Positions 42,820-52,629 of a stretch of DNA of 64,000 nt are shown here, piece after piece; the stretch's first letter is position 1; every line of letters begins with the position of its first letter. Location of the stretch: NCBI GenBank assembly GCA_017551025.1, contig JAFZNG010000014.1, positions 44,799-108,798 on the forward strand. The letters are read 5' to 3'. The stretch is from Paludibacteraceae bacterium (lineage in GTDB: Bacteria; Bacteroidota; Bacteroidia; Bacteroidales; Paludibacteraceae). The notes below the pieces were generated by a model. The model had not been told where the DNA came from and ran no database searches. It worked only from the letters and a program-made list of their open reading frames with translations. The position numbers and the translations under genes are program-made.

Positions 42820-44548
42820 TACGACGTGCCGGTGTACCGGGAATCTGGTCACCCAGCGTAGACATCGCGCAGCGGAAACCAATCTGGTTGGAGCACTTGT
42901 CCTGATCCAGGTAGCGACGTGTACTCGGGCTGAGCCAATAGATACGGTCGGCCCAACTACCGCCCTTATATACGCGCGTCTTCTTCGTAATACGCGGAGC
43001 CAGGATATCGGTCGGGTCAATCTTCTTGCCATCCAGGTTGCTCAGTCCGGCGGTATCCAGCGGGAAGTCAACCTCAATCAGACTGCTGAAGTCACCGTCC
43101 TTAAAGTCACGCTTATCGTTATCCGACGTAAACGTTACGGCGAAGCAACCGAGCGAGTCGAGTACGTACTTGCCATTCTCGCGCAGCGGCTCACGATAGA
43201 TATTACCACGGAAGGAGTTGTACTCCGTAGCCTGCTGATAAGAGGTCTCACGGAATACATCCAGTACCCACTCGTTGACATTACCGGCCATGTTGTACAG
43301 ACCGAAATCGTTCGGCATAAAGGCGTTGACCGGGGCGGTGATAACATAGCAGTCGTTCAGGGCACCCGATACACCCATCATGTCGCCTCGTCCACGGACG
43401 AAGTTAGCCTGCAGACGACCTACATTCTGCTTACTGAGGTCGCGGGGGTGATAACCCGACCAAGGATAGATCTTATCCTCTACGGTAATACCGTCCTCAC
43501 CGGCGATAGGTGCATAAGCGGCAAACTCCCACTCTGCCTCGGTAGGCAGACGATAACCCGTCACAAAGATACCATCGGCTTTGGTCACCTTGCGCTGGTT
43601 GCCATAACTGTCGGTCATCGGACGACGACCGAACTCCGGCATATAGTCATCGCTGAAGAGGTACTTCTCTGTATTGAACACAAAGTGGTCGCGGATATAG
43701 TCGTACGGCACGCGGCATACCAAGATGGTGGTAGTATCCCACGTTCCCTTACGCGGCTCGAAACCGGCATCACGGAACTTGCGAATCTCATCCTTCGAGA
43801 AATCCTTGAGTTCGCGCAAGGTATCCAGGTGATAGCCCGGATGCTGCTGGTTCCACTCCTCGATAGATCCCGGATCAGCTACCCAGTCCGGATCCTGCAT
43901 CTCCTCCAGGAGGGCTGCACGGTCTTCTTCGGTGAGCGTGGTATCAATCGGCCAACGGTTGTTGAGTTCGGCAAAGTTGGGCACTTGGATAGCACCACAG
44001 TTGATGAGTGCCAACTCGTTCACACGGTCGGTACGCCACTGGCAGTATGCCATAGCCTGATCCCAACTAACACCTACGATAGGATAGTGGGAGAAAGCAG
44101 GGTGCTTGAAGTAATTCTCCAAGTAGGGCTCGTTGTATGCCAACTCATCACGCCAAACGGTGGAGTCGGGACGAGCTGCGTCTACTAATTGCGGAGCTGT
44201 CTTGCCAAATACGATTTCCAACCAGTGGAGATACTCGTTCCAGTTCAGACAGGTCACCTCGTACTTGTCCATGTAGAACGAACTAACCGTGATCTGACGA
44301 TCCAGGTTGTTACGCGGCGCCGTGATAAACTCATCTTGCTCACCGATGGTGAATACACCACCCTGGATAGGCACCATACCGGTAGGATTTACATTGCCCA
44401 GATTGTCGTTAGCCTCAAAGTTGGTGGTCTTCTGATCGAAGTAGTTCCAGCCTGTGGTGTTCGACACCTTGGTGTTCAGGTCGCTCTGCTTGCAAGCACT
44501 CAGACTCACGATAGAGAGCAACAGAAATAGCTTAATTACTTTGTTCAT
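42815..44548 (-). CDS. gldJ: gliding-motility / type IX secretion lipoprotein GldJ
   Basis: 577 residues, lipoprotein signal with Cys in LSACKQS. One FGE-sulfatase (SUMF)-type domain: GMVPIQGGVFTIG, MDKYEVTCLNWNEYLHW, GVSWDQAMAYCQWR, RLPTEAEWEFAAY, NEWVLDVFRE and GFRCAMS near the end. GldJ is needed for a stable GldK/GldN ring in the T9SS. The WNYFDQKTTNFEAN start and overall length separate it from GldK. Has its own promoter. Confidence 0.9.
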   Translation of the reverse strand: MNKVIKLFLLLSIVSLSACKQSDLNTKVSNTTGWNYFDQKTTNFEANDNLGNVNPTGMVPIQGGVFTIGEQDEFITAPRNNLDRQITVSSFYMDKYEVTCLNWNEYLHWLEIVFGKTAPQLVDAARPDSTVWRDELAYNEPYLENYFKHPAFSHYPIVGVSWDQAMAYCQWRTDRVNELALINCGAIQVPNFAELNNRWPIDTTLTEEDRAALLEEMQDPDWVADPGSIEEWNQQHPGYHLDTLRELKDFSKDEIRKFRDAGFEPRKGTWDTTTILVCRVPYDYIRDHFVFNTEKYLFSDDYMPEFGRRPMTDSYGNQRKVTKADGIFVTGYRLPTEAEWEFAAYAPIAGEDGITVEDKIYPWSGYHPRDLSKQNVGRLQANFVRGRGDMMGVSGALNDCYVITAPVNAFMPNDFGLYNMAGNVNEWVLDVFRETSYQQATEYNSFRGNIYREPLRENGKYVLDSLGCFAVTFTSDNDKRDFKDGDFSSLIEVDFPLDTAGLSNLDGKKIDPTDILAPRITKKTRVYKGGSWADRIYWLSPSTRRYLDQDKCSNQIGFRCAMSTLGDQIPGTPARRK

Positions 44549-44609
44549 AATATCTATTTTATACTATATTTTCCAGCTCAATTCGAGTAGGGACATATTT
44601 TTCAGCCTG

Positions 44610-44641
44610 CAAAGATACTACTTATTTTTTACATACGCAAG
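44610..44641 (-). promoter_or_regulatory. promoter of gldJ-gcvH
   Basis: -33 CTTG (44638-44641) with GCGTATGT, 20 bases, -7 TATCTTTG (44610-44617). Confidence 0.78.
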
Positions 44642-44697
44642 CGTACGCGCGATTTTTTTAGCATAATTTTTACTTTTTCACCGATTTAGGGGCAAAA

Positions 44698-44725
44698 TGC
44701 TATTTTCTATTTTCAATTTTCAATG
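44698..44725. repeat. heptamer array upstream of folP
   Basis: tgctatt, ttctatt, ttcaatt, ttcaatg; fills the place of the -33 and spacer of the folP promoter. Confidence 0.85.
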
Positions 44726-44741
44726 GTTTTTAGTACCTTTG
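44710..44741 (+). promoter_or_regulatory. promoter of folP-cdaA
   Basis: -7 TACCTTTG 44734-44741 is exact; the expected -33 position is TTTT in the heptamer array, so the array may have replaced the original element. Confidence 0.6.
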
Positions 44742-44751
44742 TCGTGAATTT

Positions 44752-45492
44752 ATGGAAAATAAGACCCTACATATCGGTTCGCAGGAATTGTCGTTTTCCC
44801 GTCCCTGCGTGATGGGCATACTCAATGTTACGCCCGACAGTTTTTATGCCCCCTCCCGCGTAGCGGCTGACGACCTGCTGGAGCGGGCTCGTGGTATGCT
44901 CAACCTGGGTGCGTCGATTCTGGATATTGGCGGTTGCTCTACCCGTCCGGGTTATACCGATCCGGGCGAAGCGGAGGAGTGGCGTCGCGTAGCACCCGCC
45001 TTGGAGACCTTGCGTACCCACCTACCGGATGCCTTGCTCTCGCTGGACACGTTTCGGGCTTCGATTGCCGAACGGGCCATTCGAGAATTCGGTCCGATGA
45101 TTATCAATGATATCTCGGGTGGGGACAAGGCTATGTACGAGGTGGTGCGTCGTGCCCAAGTACCGTATGTGCTCACTATTCGCCGTCCGTCTGATGAGAC
45201 CGCTGATATCCCCCTGATTTGGGATCCCGGAATAGGTTTCTTAGGTGGTCCGGAAGCAGATTTTCGGGCTTTACAAAACTTGCACGAAGAGGCGGTGCCG
45301 GTATTGGTGGGTGTGTCACGTAAGTCGCTCATTTGGCGCACCTTACAAACGACGCCTCAGGATGCACTCCCGGCTACGCAAGCGCTACATATGTATGCCC
45401 TATTGCATGGCGCAGACATCCTGCGCGTACATGACGTACGTGAGGCGGCAGAGACCGTAACACTATATGAGAAATTGAAAATTGATAATTGA
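44752..45492 (+). CDS. folP: dihydropteroate synthase
   Basis: Joins p-aminobenzoate and dihydropterin diphosphate in folate synthesis; sulfonamide target. 246 residues, slightly short. Seen: VMGILNVTPDSFY, DIGGCSTRPG, INDISGG, and the C-terminal DILRVHDV. The usual Lys/Arg positions are partly changed in the loop after GVSRKSL, but the core is intact. C-terminus KLKIDN and the stop are encoded by a heptamer array. Confidence 0.93.
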   Translation: MENKTLHIGSQELSFSRPCVMGILNVTPDSFYAPSRVAADDLLERARGMLNLGASILDIGGCSTRPGYTDPGEAEEWRRVAPALETLRTHLPDALLSLDTFRASIAERAIREFGPMIINDISGGDKAMYEVVRRAQVPYVLTIRRPSDETADIPLIWDPGIGFLGGPEADFRALQNLHEEAVPVLVGVSRKSLIWRTLQTTPQDALPATQALHMYALLHGADILRVHDVREAAETVTLYEKLKIDN

Positions 45493-45498
45493 TAATTA
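45471..45498. repeat. heptamer array between folP and cdaA
   Basis: gaaattg, aaaattg, ataattg, ataatta; encodes the last folP residues and stop. Confidence 0.9.
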
Positions 45499-45501
45499 AC
45501 T

Positions 45502-46272
45502 ATGTTTGGCATTGACTTTCAGATTAAGTACGTCGTAGATATACTGCTCGTAGCGTTAATCCTGTACTATACGTTCCGCCTGCTCCGTCGCTCGGGTGCG
45601 GTAAATCTATTCTGGGGCATCATGGCCTTTGTGCTGGTTTGGTTTTTGGTGAAGTTTGTATTCCAGTTGGATCTCACCGCTGCCATGTTCGACCAGCTTA
45701 TATCCGTAGGTGCACTGGCGCTGATTGTGATCTTCCAGGAGGAGATACGTGCTTTCTTTTATCGTCTTGGTGCCCGATTCAGCGGATTTAAGTTTCGCCG
45801 TCTGCGGGCGGAGTCTCAGACGCTGAATGACCGTCGTGCACAGGCCATTATGACTGCGTGCAATCATATGTCGCGCTCGCGCACGGGCGCGCTCCTTGTT
45901 ATAGCTGGTAAGCAGGACCTGAAGGAATATGCCGATACGGGTGAACGTATCGATGCACGTATTTCGGCCCGTATGATAGAAAATATCTTCTTTAAGAATT
46001 CGCCACTTCACGACGGTGCGCTCATCATCAAGGGTAATAGGTTGCATAGCGCAGCGTGTATCCTGCCTGTGAGCAAGAATCAGGATATACCGCAGCACTT
46101 CGGCCTGCGCCACCGTGCCGCATTGGGCATCACGGAGCGCAGCGATGCGATCGCTATCGTCGTTTCGGAAGAAACAGGAAAAATCAGTATCGCCCGTTCG
46201 GGGCAACTCAAAGAGGTGTCGGGAGACTTACTCCTTGTCGAACTTAGTACCGCCTTTGCGGGGACGGAGTAA
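45502..46272 (+). CDS. cdaA: diadenylate cyclase CdaA
   Basis: Makes c-di-AMP from two ATP at the inner membrane. 256 residues: three membrane helices (about 8-27, 33-52, 58-77) and a DAC domain with NSPLHDGALII and the GLRHRAALGITE motif. folP-cdaA is a common neighbour pair in Bacteroidetes. The end overlaps the convergent barrel gene by 45 bases. Confidence 0.94.
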   Translation: MFGIDFQIKYVVDILLVALILYYTFRLLRRSGAVNLFWGIMAFVLVWFLVKFVFQLDLTAAMFDQLISVGALALIVIFQEEIRAFFYRLGARFSGFKFRRLRAESQTLNDRRAQAIMTACNHMSRSRTGALLVIAGKQDLKEYADTGERIDARISARMIENIFFKNSPLHDGALIIKGNRLHSAACILPVSKNQDIPQHFGLRHRAALGITERSDAIAIVVSEETGKISIARSGQLKEVSGDLLLVELSTAFAGTE

Positions 46273-47202
46273 GTACAACTGGGATTCCCGACAGATGACG
46301 CAGTTCTTAGGTTGCGGCAACTCAAACAGTACCGTAAACTTCACGCCTACCATGAGGTTGTTCACCGCCTTGGCAAAGTCGCGGGTGGACATCACGTCGT
46401 TGGTGGTCAACTGATCCACCATTGTGGTGGTACCGTATGCCTCCACGGCGTTGTATGCCGCAGGAACGGTGAGCGACTCCAGATTGCCGGCTTTATGCAG
46501 GTCGAACAGACCATAGTCGCAGAAGAGCGCAAGACGGTACTGCGTCGTCGTTTTGCGTACGTCATAGCCGCGTGCTGTCTGGATATATCCGAGACGTGCA
46601 CCAATCTCGGCACTGGCGTCGAGGTTGAAGTTGAAATTGCTGCGAATCGTCTTATTCAGCGGCAGCGCATCAAAGAACTGATACTCCGGCATGTTCGTGA
46701 ACGGATCAAACACATGATAGTCGCCATAAGTAGTCAGCATAGCCTTCGTATGCGAGTTGGTAAGCAGCGATATACCGGCTTTCACACCCGCCATGCAGTA
46801 GAAACGTCCCCACTGACCGCCAATCATGATAGGCACTTGCACCATCAGATTGGTGTACTGGTCCTTGCGTTCGCGGACTTGATAGACATAGTCGAAGATA
46901 TCGCCCTGCAGGTCCATTTGGTTCTCGAGGGTCTGGTTCTGATTAGCAACGACATTATAGCCTGTCAAACCGTAGTTGGCACCTACGCCAATATCAAAAA
47001 TCAAGTGTTTGTACTGCAAATCATAGAGCACACCCAAGCCGCCGGCAACACCCAGACTGCTGGAATACGTACTTTGCTGCGGCATCAACGACCATTCACC
47101 AACTTCACCCCAAACACCGACATAACTGTTAACTTGTGCGGTCGAAGCTATACTCAGAAGGCTTAAAATAGCCAGAATAGCATATGTTTTTACGTTTTTC
47201 AC
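46228..47202 (-). CDS. outer-membrane beta-barrel protein, paralogue of 15834-16706
   Basis: 324 residues from the GTG at 47202 (VKNVKTYAILAI), with signal peptide cut after STAQ. Strands such as GVLYDLQYKHLIFDIGVG and VPIMIGGQWGRFYCMAGVKAG match the other barrel; a last strand GVKFTVLFEL is followed by PKNCVICRES, again two Cys close together. Longer frames run upstream but have no start before the promoter at 47285 other than weak codons. Function unknown; OprF/PorT-like barrel. Confidence 0.75.
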   Translation of the reverse strand: MKNVKTYAILAILSLLSIASTAQVNSYVGVWGEVGEWSLMPQQSTYSSSLGVAGGLGVLYDLQYKHLIFDIGVGANYGLTGYNVVANQNQTLENQMDLQGDIFDYVYQVRERKDQYTNLMVQVPIMIGGQWGRFYCMAGVKAGISLLTNSHTKAMLTTYGDYHVFDPFTNMPEYQFFDALPLNKTIRSNFNFNLDASAEIGARLGYIQTARGYDVRKTTTQYRLALFCDYGLFDLHKAGNLESLTVPAAYNAVEAYGTTTMVDQLTTNDVMSTRDFAKAVNNLMVGVKFTVLFELPQPKNCVICRESQLYLLRPRKGGTKFDKE

Positions 47203-47209
47203 GATTTTA

Positions 47210-47241
47210 TTTGTATTTCTCAAAATTTTGTAGTACCTTTG
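47210..47241 (+). promoter_or_regulatory. promoter of metG
   Basis: -33 TTTG 47210-47213, 20 bases, -7 TACCTTTG 47234-47241. Starts inside the 5' leader of the divergent barrel gene, giving an approximately 115-base metG leader. Confidence 0.78.
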
Positions 47242-47284
47242 CACTCGAAATCGAAATTTCAGCACGCAGATACAAATCCGGCGG

Positions 47285-47316
47285 CGAAATTACAAAAAAA
47301 TAACGACATACGCAAA
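47285..47316 (-). promoter_or_regulatory. promoter of the barrel protein gene
   Basis: -33 TTTG (47313-47316) extended by CGTATGTC, 20 bases, -7 TAATTTCG (47285-47292), one mismatch. Confidence 0.7.
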
Positions 47317-47362
47317 TTTTTTATAAGTTTTTATAAAATCTACACAAAAAAAATCAATTTAT

Positions 47363-49438
47363 ATGACATTTAAACGTTCTTTAATCACTGCTGCACTCCC
47401 GTATGCGAACGGACCGGTGCATATCGGTCACCTGGCAGGAGTGTATGTTCCTGCAGATATTTATGCCCGCTATTTGCGTCTGAAGGGTAAAAAAGTGCTC
47501 TTTGTCTGTGGTAGTGACGAACACGGTGTGCCCGTGACGATTCGTGCCCGCAAAGAGGGGATTACTACCCAGCAGGTCGTAGATCGTTACCACGCGCTCA
47601 TCAAGCGTTCGTTTGCCGACTTCGGTATCTCGTTTGATATCTACTCGCGCACGACCTCGGAGACGCATCATCAGTTCGCAGCCGATTACTTCCGCAAGAT
47701 GTATGAAGCCGGTCAGTTCGTGGAGCAGACCTCGGAGCAGTTCTACGATCCGGAGACAGGCCACTTCCTGACCGACCGAAATATCCGCGGAGAGTGTCCG
47801 CGTTGCCATGCCCAGGGTGCGTACGGCGACCAGTGTGAGAAGTGCGGTGCGACGCTCTCGCCCGACGAACTGATCAATCCGTACAATGCCGAGACCGGTA
47901 ATGCGCTGGCAAAAAAGGAGACCAAGCACTGGTATCTGCCGCTCGACCAGTATCAGTCTTGGCTCGAAGACTGGATCCTGAACCAGCATAAGGAGTGGCG
48001 TCCGAACGTATATGGCCAGTGTAAGAGTTGGCTGGACGGCGGACTGAAGCCGCGTGCCGTAACGCGTGACCTGGACTGGGGTATTCCTGTGCCGGTAGAG
48101 GGTGCAGAGGGCAAGGTACTCTACGTATGGTTTGATGCGCCGATCGGCTATATAAGCAATACCATCGAACTCTGTAAGGCTCAGCCGGAGAAATACGGTT
48201 CGTGGGAGCAATGGTGGAAACAAGAGGATACCCGTATGATTCACTTCATCGGCAAGGATAATATTGTATTCCACTGTATCGTCTTCCCGTCGATGCTGAA
48301 GGCGCAGGGTTATAACCTGCCCGACAACGTGCCGAGCAACGAGTTCCTCAACCTCGAAGGCGACAAGATCAGCACCTCGCGCAACTGGGCCGTATGGCTT
48401 AACGAGTACCTCGATGATTTCCCGGGCAAGCAGGATGTGCTGCGCTATGTACTGACGGCTAACGCACCCGAGACCAAGGATAATGATTTCACCTGGGCTG
48501 ACTTCCAGGCGCGCAACAACAACGAGTTGGTAGCTATCTACGGCAACTTTGTCAACCGGGCACTGGTGCTCACAGGTAAGTACTTCGAGGGACGTGTACC
48601 CGAGTGCGGCGAACTGACCGATTACGACCGTCAGACGATCGAGGAGTTCTGTCATGTCAAAGCTACCTTGGAGAATCTGTTGGAGAACTTCCGTTTCCGC
48701 GATGCGCAGAAGGAAGCGATGAATCTGGCTCGTATCGGCAATAAGTATCTGGCTGATACCGAACCGTGGAAATTGGCCAAGACCGATATGACGCGTACGG
48801 CTACTATCCTGCACGTATCGCTGCAGATTGCCGCTAATCTGGCGATCGCCTTTGAGCCTTTCCTCCCCTTCTCGAGCGAGAAACTGCGCAGCATGCTACA
48901 GATGGATCCGCAAATCGGATGGGAAGACCTGGGACGTATCGACCTGCTGCATACGGGTGCTACTTTGGGTGAGGTAAGTCTGCTGTTTGAGAAGATCGAC
49001 GACGCAGCCATCCAAGGCCAATTAGACCGTCTGGCACGTATCAAGGCCGAGAACGAGCGTGCGGCTCAAGAAGAGGCCCTCAAGAACTGGCGTCCGTCGC
49101 CTATCAAGGCCGACACCAATATCGATGCGTTTGACAAGACGGATATCCGCGTAGCGACGGTACTCGACTGCCAGCCGGTGAAGAAATCCGAGCGCCTGCT
49201 CCAGTTCCGACTGGACGACGGTATGGGTGGACGCACTATCCTGTCGGGCATCGCGCAGTCGTATCCCGACCCGTCGGTACTGATTGGAAAACAGGTACTT
49301 TTCATTGCCAATTTCCCGCCGCGCAAGATGATGGGTATTGAAAGTCAGGGTATGATTCTCTCGGCGGTGGATGCCGATGGAAAACTGGTTGTCACCACCG
49401 TGAGTGCGCCGGTGAAAAACGGATCACAAGTAGGATAA
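47363..49438 (+). CDS. metG: methionyl-tRNA synthetase
   Basis: Class I synthetase charging tRNA-Met. 691 residues: [14 protein letters not shown] (HIGH), four-Cys zinc knuckle CPRCHAQ...CEKCG, KISTS at about 345-349, anticodon domain, and a C-terminal tRNA-binding (EMAPII-like) domain from about residue 590 ([32 protein letters not shown]). Confidence 0.97.
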   Translation: MTFKRSLITAALPYANGPVHIGHLAGVYVPADIYARYLRLKGKKVLFVCGSDEHGVPVTIRARKEGITTQQVVDRYHALIKRSFADFGISFDIYSRTTSETHHQFAADYFRKMYEAGQFVEQTSEQFYDPETGHFLTDRNIRGECPRCHAQGAYGDQCEKCGATLSPDELINPYNAETGNALAKKETKHWYLPLDQYQSWLEDWILNQHKEWRPNVYGQCKSWLDGGLKPRAVTRDLDWGIPVPVEGAEGKVLYVWFDAPIGYISNTIELCKAQPEKYGSWEQWWKQEDTRMIHFIGKDNIVFHCIVFPSMLKAQGYNLPDNVPSNEFLNLEGDKISTSRNWAVWLNEYLDDFPGKQDVLRYVLTANAPETKDNDFTWADFQARNNNELVAIYGNFVNRALVLTGKYFEGRVPECGELTDYDRQTIEEFCHVKATLENLLENFRFRDAQKEAMNLARIGNKYLADTEPWKLAKTDMTRTATILHVSLQIAANLAIAFEPFLPFSSEKLRSMLQMDPQIGWEDLGRIDLLHTGATLGEVSLLFEKIDDAAIQGQLDRLARIKAENERAAQEEALKNWRPSPIKADTNIDAFDKTDIRVATVLDCQPVKKSERLLQFRLDDGMGGRTILSGIAQSYPDPSVLIGKQVLFIANFPPRKMMGIESQGMILSAVDADGKLVVTTVSAPVKNGSQVG

Positions 49439-49457
49439 AACCGCAACGACAAGCAGT

Positions 49458-50756
49458 ATGGAGTTTGTATGGTATTTCATAGCAGGTCTGGCCGTGGCTG
49501 CCCTGGGTGCGTATGTCGCACTCCGCAGCATGCGTGCCAAGGCCGAAGCCGAGAAACGGGCAGCCGTCGCTAAGATGGAGGCCGAAATAGAGCATGCCCG
49601 GCACGACTTGGAGTTGGCGCACGAGGATGTGCGTCGCACCGAAGAGCGTGAGCGTAAGCGCTATGACGAGATGCTTCGCGCGCAAAAAGATGCCCAACAG
49701 CAGGCTGCGGCCGACCTGGAGAAGCGGCATGAGTTGGCACTCAACCAACTCAAAGAGCAACTCGAAAACGAGACCAAACAGTTGCTCGAAAAACGCCAAG
49801 ATGAGTTTCAAAACCAGAGTAGCGTCAAGCTCCAGCAACTCCTTGACCCCCTGAAACGCGACTTGAATACCATGCGCGAGAGCGTAGATAAGAATAAGGA
49901 GCGTCAGATCCAATTGCAGACCTCGATGGAGACCCGCATCAGCGAGTTGCTCAAGCAGACGAGCCTGACGGCCGAGAGTGCCAACACGCTGGCCGACGCG
50001 TTGAAGAATCGCGGTAAGGTGCATGGCAACTGGGGTGAGACCGTGCTGGAGGAAATACTGGAGGAGAGTGGCCTGCGTGAGGGCGAGGAATACGAGAAGC
50101 AGAGCAACGTACGTGATGAGGACGATGCCAACAAGCGCCCGGATATCATCATCCATTTCCCCGAGGGCAAGAATATGGTGATCGATTCCAAGGCTTCGCT
50201 TACCGCGTATGCCGAGGCGCTTTCAGCCGAGACGGACGAGGAGCGTAAGGCGGCTGTCAAACGCCATAGTAAGTCGGTGCGCGACCACGTGAAGGAACTG
50301 ACTACCAAGCGCTACCAGGACATTGTAGATAATGCTATGCAGTACGTACTCATGTTTATTCCCAACGAAGGGGCGTACGTCATGGCACTCAACGACAATC
50401 CTAAGCTGCTCCAGGAGGCCTACCGCGAAGGGGTCATCATTGTCAATCCTACCAACCTGATGATGACGCTCCACCTGGTGCTCATCGCCTGGCAGCAGAC
50501 GCGTCAGGAGGATAACTGCCGCCAGATCATCCAGGCGGCCAACGGCCTATATGAGAAGATGATCACCGTCGTGGATAGTTTTACCACCCTGGGCAATCAA
50601 TTGCATACCGCACAAAAGACCTACGACGAGGGCATCAAGCAGCTCAGTGAAGGACGCGGTAACCTGCTGGGACGTGTGGAGTTGCTCAAGGAACTGGGTG
50701 TGACCAGCACCAAGAAACGCACCAAATCGATATGCGCTACGACAAAGACGATATAG
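49458..50756 (+). CDS. rmuC: DNA recombination protein RmuC homologue
   Basis: 432 residues: N-terminal membrane anchor (about 2-20), long coiled coil rich in Glu/Lys/Ala (25-150), and the RmuC core with HGNWGETVLEEILEESGL, KNMVIDSKASLTAY and FIPNEGAYVMAL. The family limits inversion-type recombination; nuclease fold is proposed. The end overlaps tsaC by 25 bases. Confidence 0.93.
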   Translation: MEFVWYFIAGLAVAALGAYVALRSMRAKAEAEKRAAVAKMEAEIEHARHDLELAHEDVRRTEERERKRYDEMLRAQKDAQQQAAADLEKRHELALNQLKEQLENETKQLLEKRQDEFQNQSSVKLQQLLDPLKRDLNTMRESVDKNKERQIQLQTSMETRISELLKQTSLTAESANTLADALKNRGKVHGNWGETVLEEILEESGLREGEEYEKQSNVRDEDDANKRPDIIIHFPEGKNMVIDSKASLTAYAEALSAETDEERKAAVKRHSKSVRDHVKELTTKRYQDIVDNAMQYVLMFIPNEGAYVMALNDNPKLLQEAYREGVIIVNPTNLMMTLHLVLIAWQQTRQEDNCRQIIQAANGLYEKMITVVDSFTTLGNQLHTAQKTYDEGIKQLSEGRGNLLGRVELLKELGVTSTKKRTKSICATTKTI

Positions 50757-51325
50757 AACAAGCACTCGATGCTCTCCGCCGGGGAGGTATTATCGTCTAT
50801 CCTACCGATACTGTTTGGGGGATAGGCTGCGATGCGACCAATCCGGAGGCGGTCAGTCGTATCTATCGGTTGAAGCAACGCGAAGACAGCAAGTCGATGC
50901 TCGTACTGCTGGATACGCCCGCTAAACTGCAGGGCTACGTGGACGTGCCGGAGGCAGCGGATATGCTGCTGCAAGCTACCTCAGATTCCGATGACGAGAC
51001 GGCTACAAAGCCTATGACGATCATCTATCCTCATGCGCGTCATCTGGCGGAGAACTTGATCGCCGAGGACGGCTCCATCGGGATACGCATCACCAGCGAA
51101 GCATTTAGTCGTGCCTTGTGCGAACGGCTCCATCGACCTATTGTATCTACTAGTGCCAACATATCGGGCCACCCGACGGCACGGTTCTACGACGAGATAG
51201 AAGACGATATCCTGCGCGGAGCGGACTACGTATGCCGCTTTCGTCGCGACGACTGCACGCCGCACGAACCGAGCAGTATCATCAAAGTGAATACCGACGG
51301 CACTTTTAGCATCATCAGACCATGA
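50732..51325 (+). CDS. tsaC: L-threonylcarbamoyladenylate synthase (YrdC domain)
   Basis: First step of t6A tRNA modification: threonine, bicarbonate and ATP to TC-AMP. 197 residues, YrdC domain only: GGIIVYPTDTVWGIGCDA, KQREDSKSMLVL, and STSANISGHPT. The region DSDDETATKP at about residues 84-93 is an acidic insert in place of the usual FPGP-T loop, which is noteworthy but common in Bacteroidetes YciO/YrdC forms. Confidence 0.9.
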   Translation: MRYDKDDIEQALDALRRGGIIVYPTDTVWGIGCDATNPEAVSRIYRLKQREDSKSMLVLLDTPAKLQGYVDVPEAADMLLQATSDSDDETATKPMTIIYPHARHLAENLIAEDGSIGIRITSEAFSRALCERLHRPIVSTSANISGHPTARFYDEIEDDILRGADYVCRFRRDDCTPHEPSSIIKVNTDGTFSIIRP

Positions 51326-52593
51326 CACTCCGACGCAAACAACAACTCTGGTACCTTCTGGCCGACCTGCTCTCCTCAGAGCTGGTCTGGTTGCTGTTCT
51401 TGGTTTTCAGATGGCTGGTCTATGAGGGCAAGATACTCAGTATGGAGACCGTGGTTATTCCGGCCTTTAATTTCTACATGCCGCTTTTGGTCTATCCGAT
51501 GGTATGCCTTATGGTGTACTACCTCTCGGGATATTACCTGCGTCCGTTCCAGAAGCCCCTGGGGCGTGAGTTGTTGCAAACCTTCTGCTCGGCTGCTGTC
51601 ATCTCGTTGCTGTTCTTCTTTATCATCATCATCGATGATGAGGCACAGAACTACCGGCAGTATCTCGGGTCGTTGGCGGTGCTGTTTGGATTGCAATTTA
51701 TCTTGAGTTATCTGCCGCGCCTGCTGATCACGTTGCTTTCGCGTCGCCGTGGCGTGATGCGCACGCGGGTGATTCACTCGCGCGAGGAGGCAGAGGCGCT
51801 GCGTGCCGGTGAGCAGGAGGAGGTGATTATTGACCTGCCGGAGCAGCACAACGAACGCGAACTGTACCAACTCTTCGCCATGCTCTATCCGCTCTCGTGC
51901 GAGATAAGTATAGTACCGCGCGTGTATGATATGCTGACGGGTGCGGCACGTATCGATATGCTCGATCGTCCTTCGCTCATACGTATTTCGGCGCTGCATA
52001 TGTCCGATAGCCAGTTGTGTATCAAGCGTGCGTTCGATACGATAGCTTCCGTGCTGGGACTGGTGGTCGGTGCACCGCTGATGGCACTTATCGCTTTGCA
52101 GATTCGACTCTCTTCGCCCGGACCGGTGATCTATAGCCAAGAGCGTATCGGCCTCTACGGACTGCCTTTCCGTATCTATAAGTTCCGCACGATGATAGAC
52201 CATGCAGAGGCCGACGGCATACCGCAGGTCACGCTCGACCATGACCCGCGTATCACGCCTATAGGGCGTTGGTTGCGCAAATACCGCCTGGACGAGTTGC
52301 CTCAGTTATGGAATATCCTGCGTGGCGACATGTCGATTGTAGGTCCGCGACCCGAGCGACCCTATTTCATCGAACGTATCATGCAGGAGGCACCCTATTA
52401 CTGCCTCCTATATAAGGTGCGCCCCGGACTAACCAGTTGGGGACCTATCCGCGTAGGTTATACCGATACGATGGAGAAGATGATCGAGCGCCTCAATTGC
52501 GATATTGCGTATATCGAGAATATGTCGCTGGGTCTGGATATCAAGATACTTTTCTTCACGATAGGCATCCTCTTGCGGGGTAAGGGACAGTAA
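51322..52593 (+). CDS. polyprenyl-phosphate sugar-1-phosphate transferase (WcaJ-type)
   Basis: Starts glycan assembly by moving a sugar phosphate to undecaprenyl phosphate. 423 residues: four N-terminal membrane helices (to about 150), a degenerate nucleotide-like middle, and a bacterial sugar transferase domain from about residue 230 (KRAFDTIASVLGLVVGAPL, SPGPVIYSQERIG, YKFRTMI, LDELPQLWNILRGDMSIVGPRPERP). Its 4-base overlap with tsaC shows joint translation. May serve the glycan operon at 57.8-63.7 kb. Confidence 0.9.
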   Translation: MTLRRKQQLWYLLADLLSSELVWLLFLVFRWLVYEGKILSMETVVIPAFNFYMPLLVYPMVCLMVYYLSGYYLRPFQKPLGRELLQTFCSAAVISLLFFFIIIIDDEAQNYRQYLGSLAVLFGLQFILSYLPRLLITLLSRRRGVMRTRVIHSREEAEALRAGEQEEVIIDLPEQHNERELYQLFAMLYPLSCEISIVPRVYDMLTGAARIDMLDRPSLIRISALHMSDSQLCIKRAFDTIASVLGLVVGAPLMALIALQIRLSSPGPVIYSQERIGLYGLPFRIYKFRTMIDHAEADGIPQVTLDHDPRITPIGRWLRKYRLDELPQLWNILRGDMSIVGPRPERPYFIERIMQEAPYYCLLYKVRPGLTSWGPIRVGYTDTMEKMIERLNCDIAYIENMSLGLDIKILFFTIGILLRGKGQ

Positions 52594-52602
52594 GAAACAA
52601 AA

Positions 52603-52629
52603 CAGGGCACGCTGTTTAGAGTTGCCCTG
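52603..52629 (-). terminator. terminator of the DUF4294-like gene
   Basis: CAGGGCA / TGCCCTG with a 13-base loop, followed on the minus strand by TTTTGTTTC; the stem includes the last codons. Confidence 0.7.

Noticed and set aside
42707-44188. 493-codon open frame opposite gldJ and gcvH
   Set aside because: It runs through two real genes and a repeat array; no domain seen.
42815-44548. call as sulfatase-modifying enzyme
   Set aside because: The SUMF-type fold is present, but lipoprotein signal, length and N-terminal motif are those of GldJ.
47381-48814. 477-codon open frame opposite metG
   Set aside because: Antisense shadow of a clear methionyl-tRNA synthetase.
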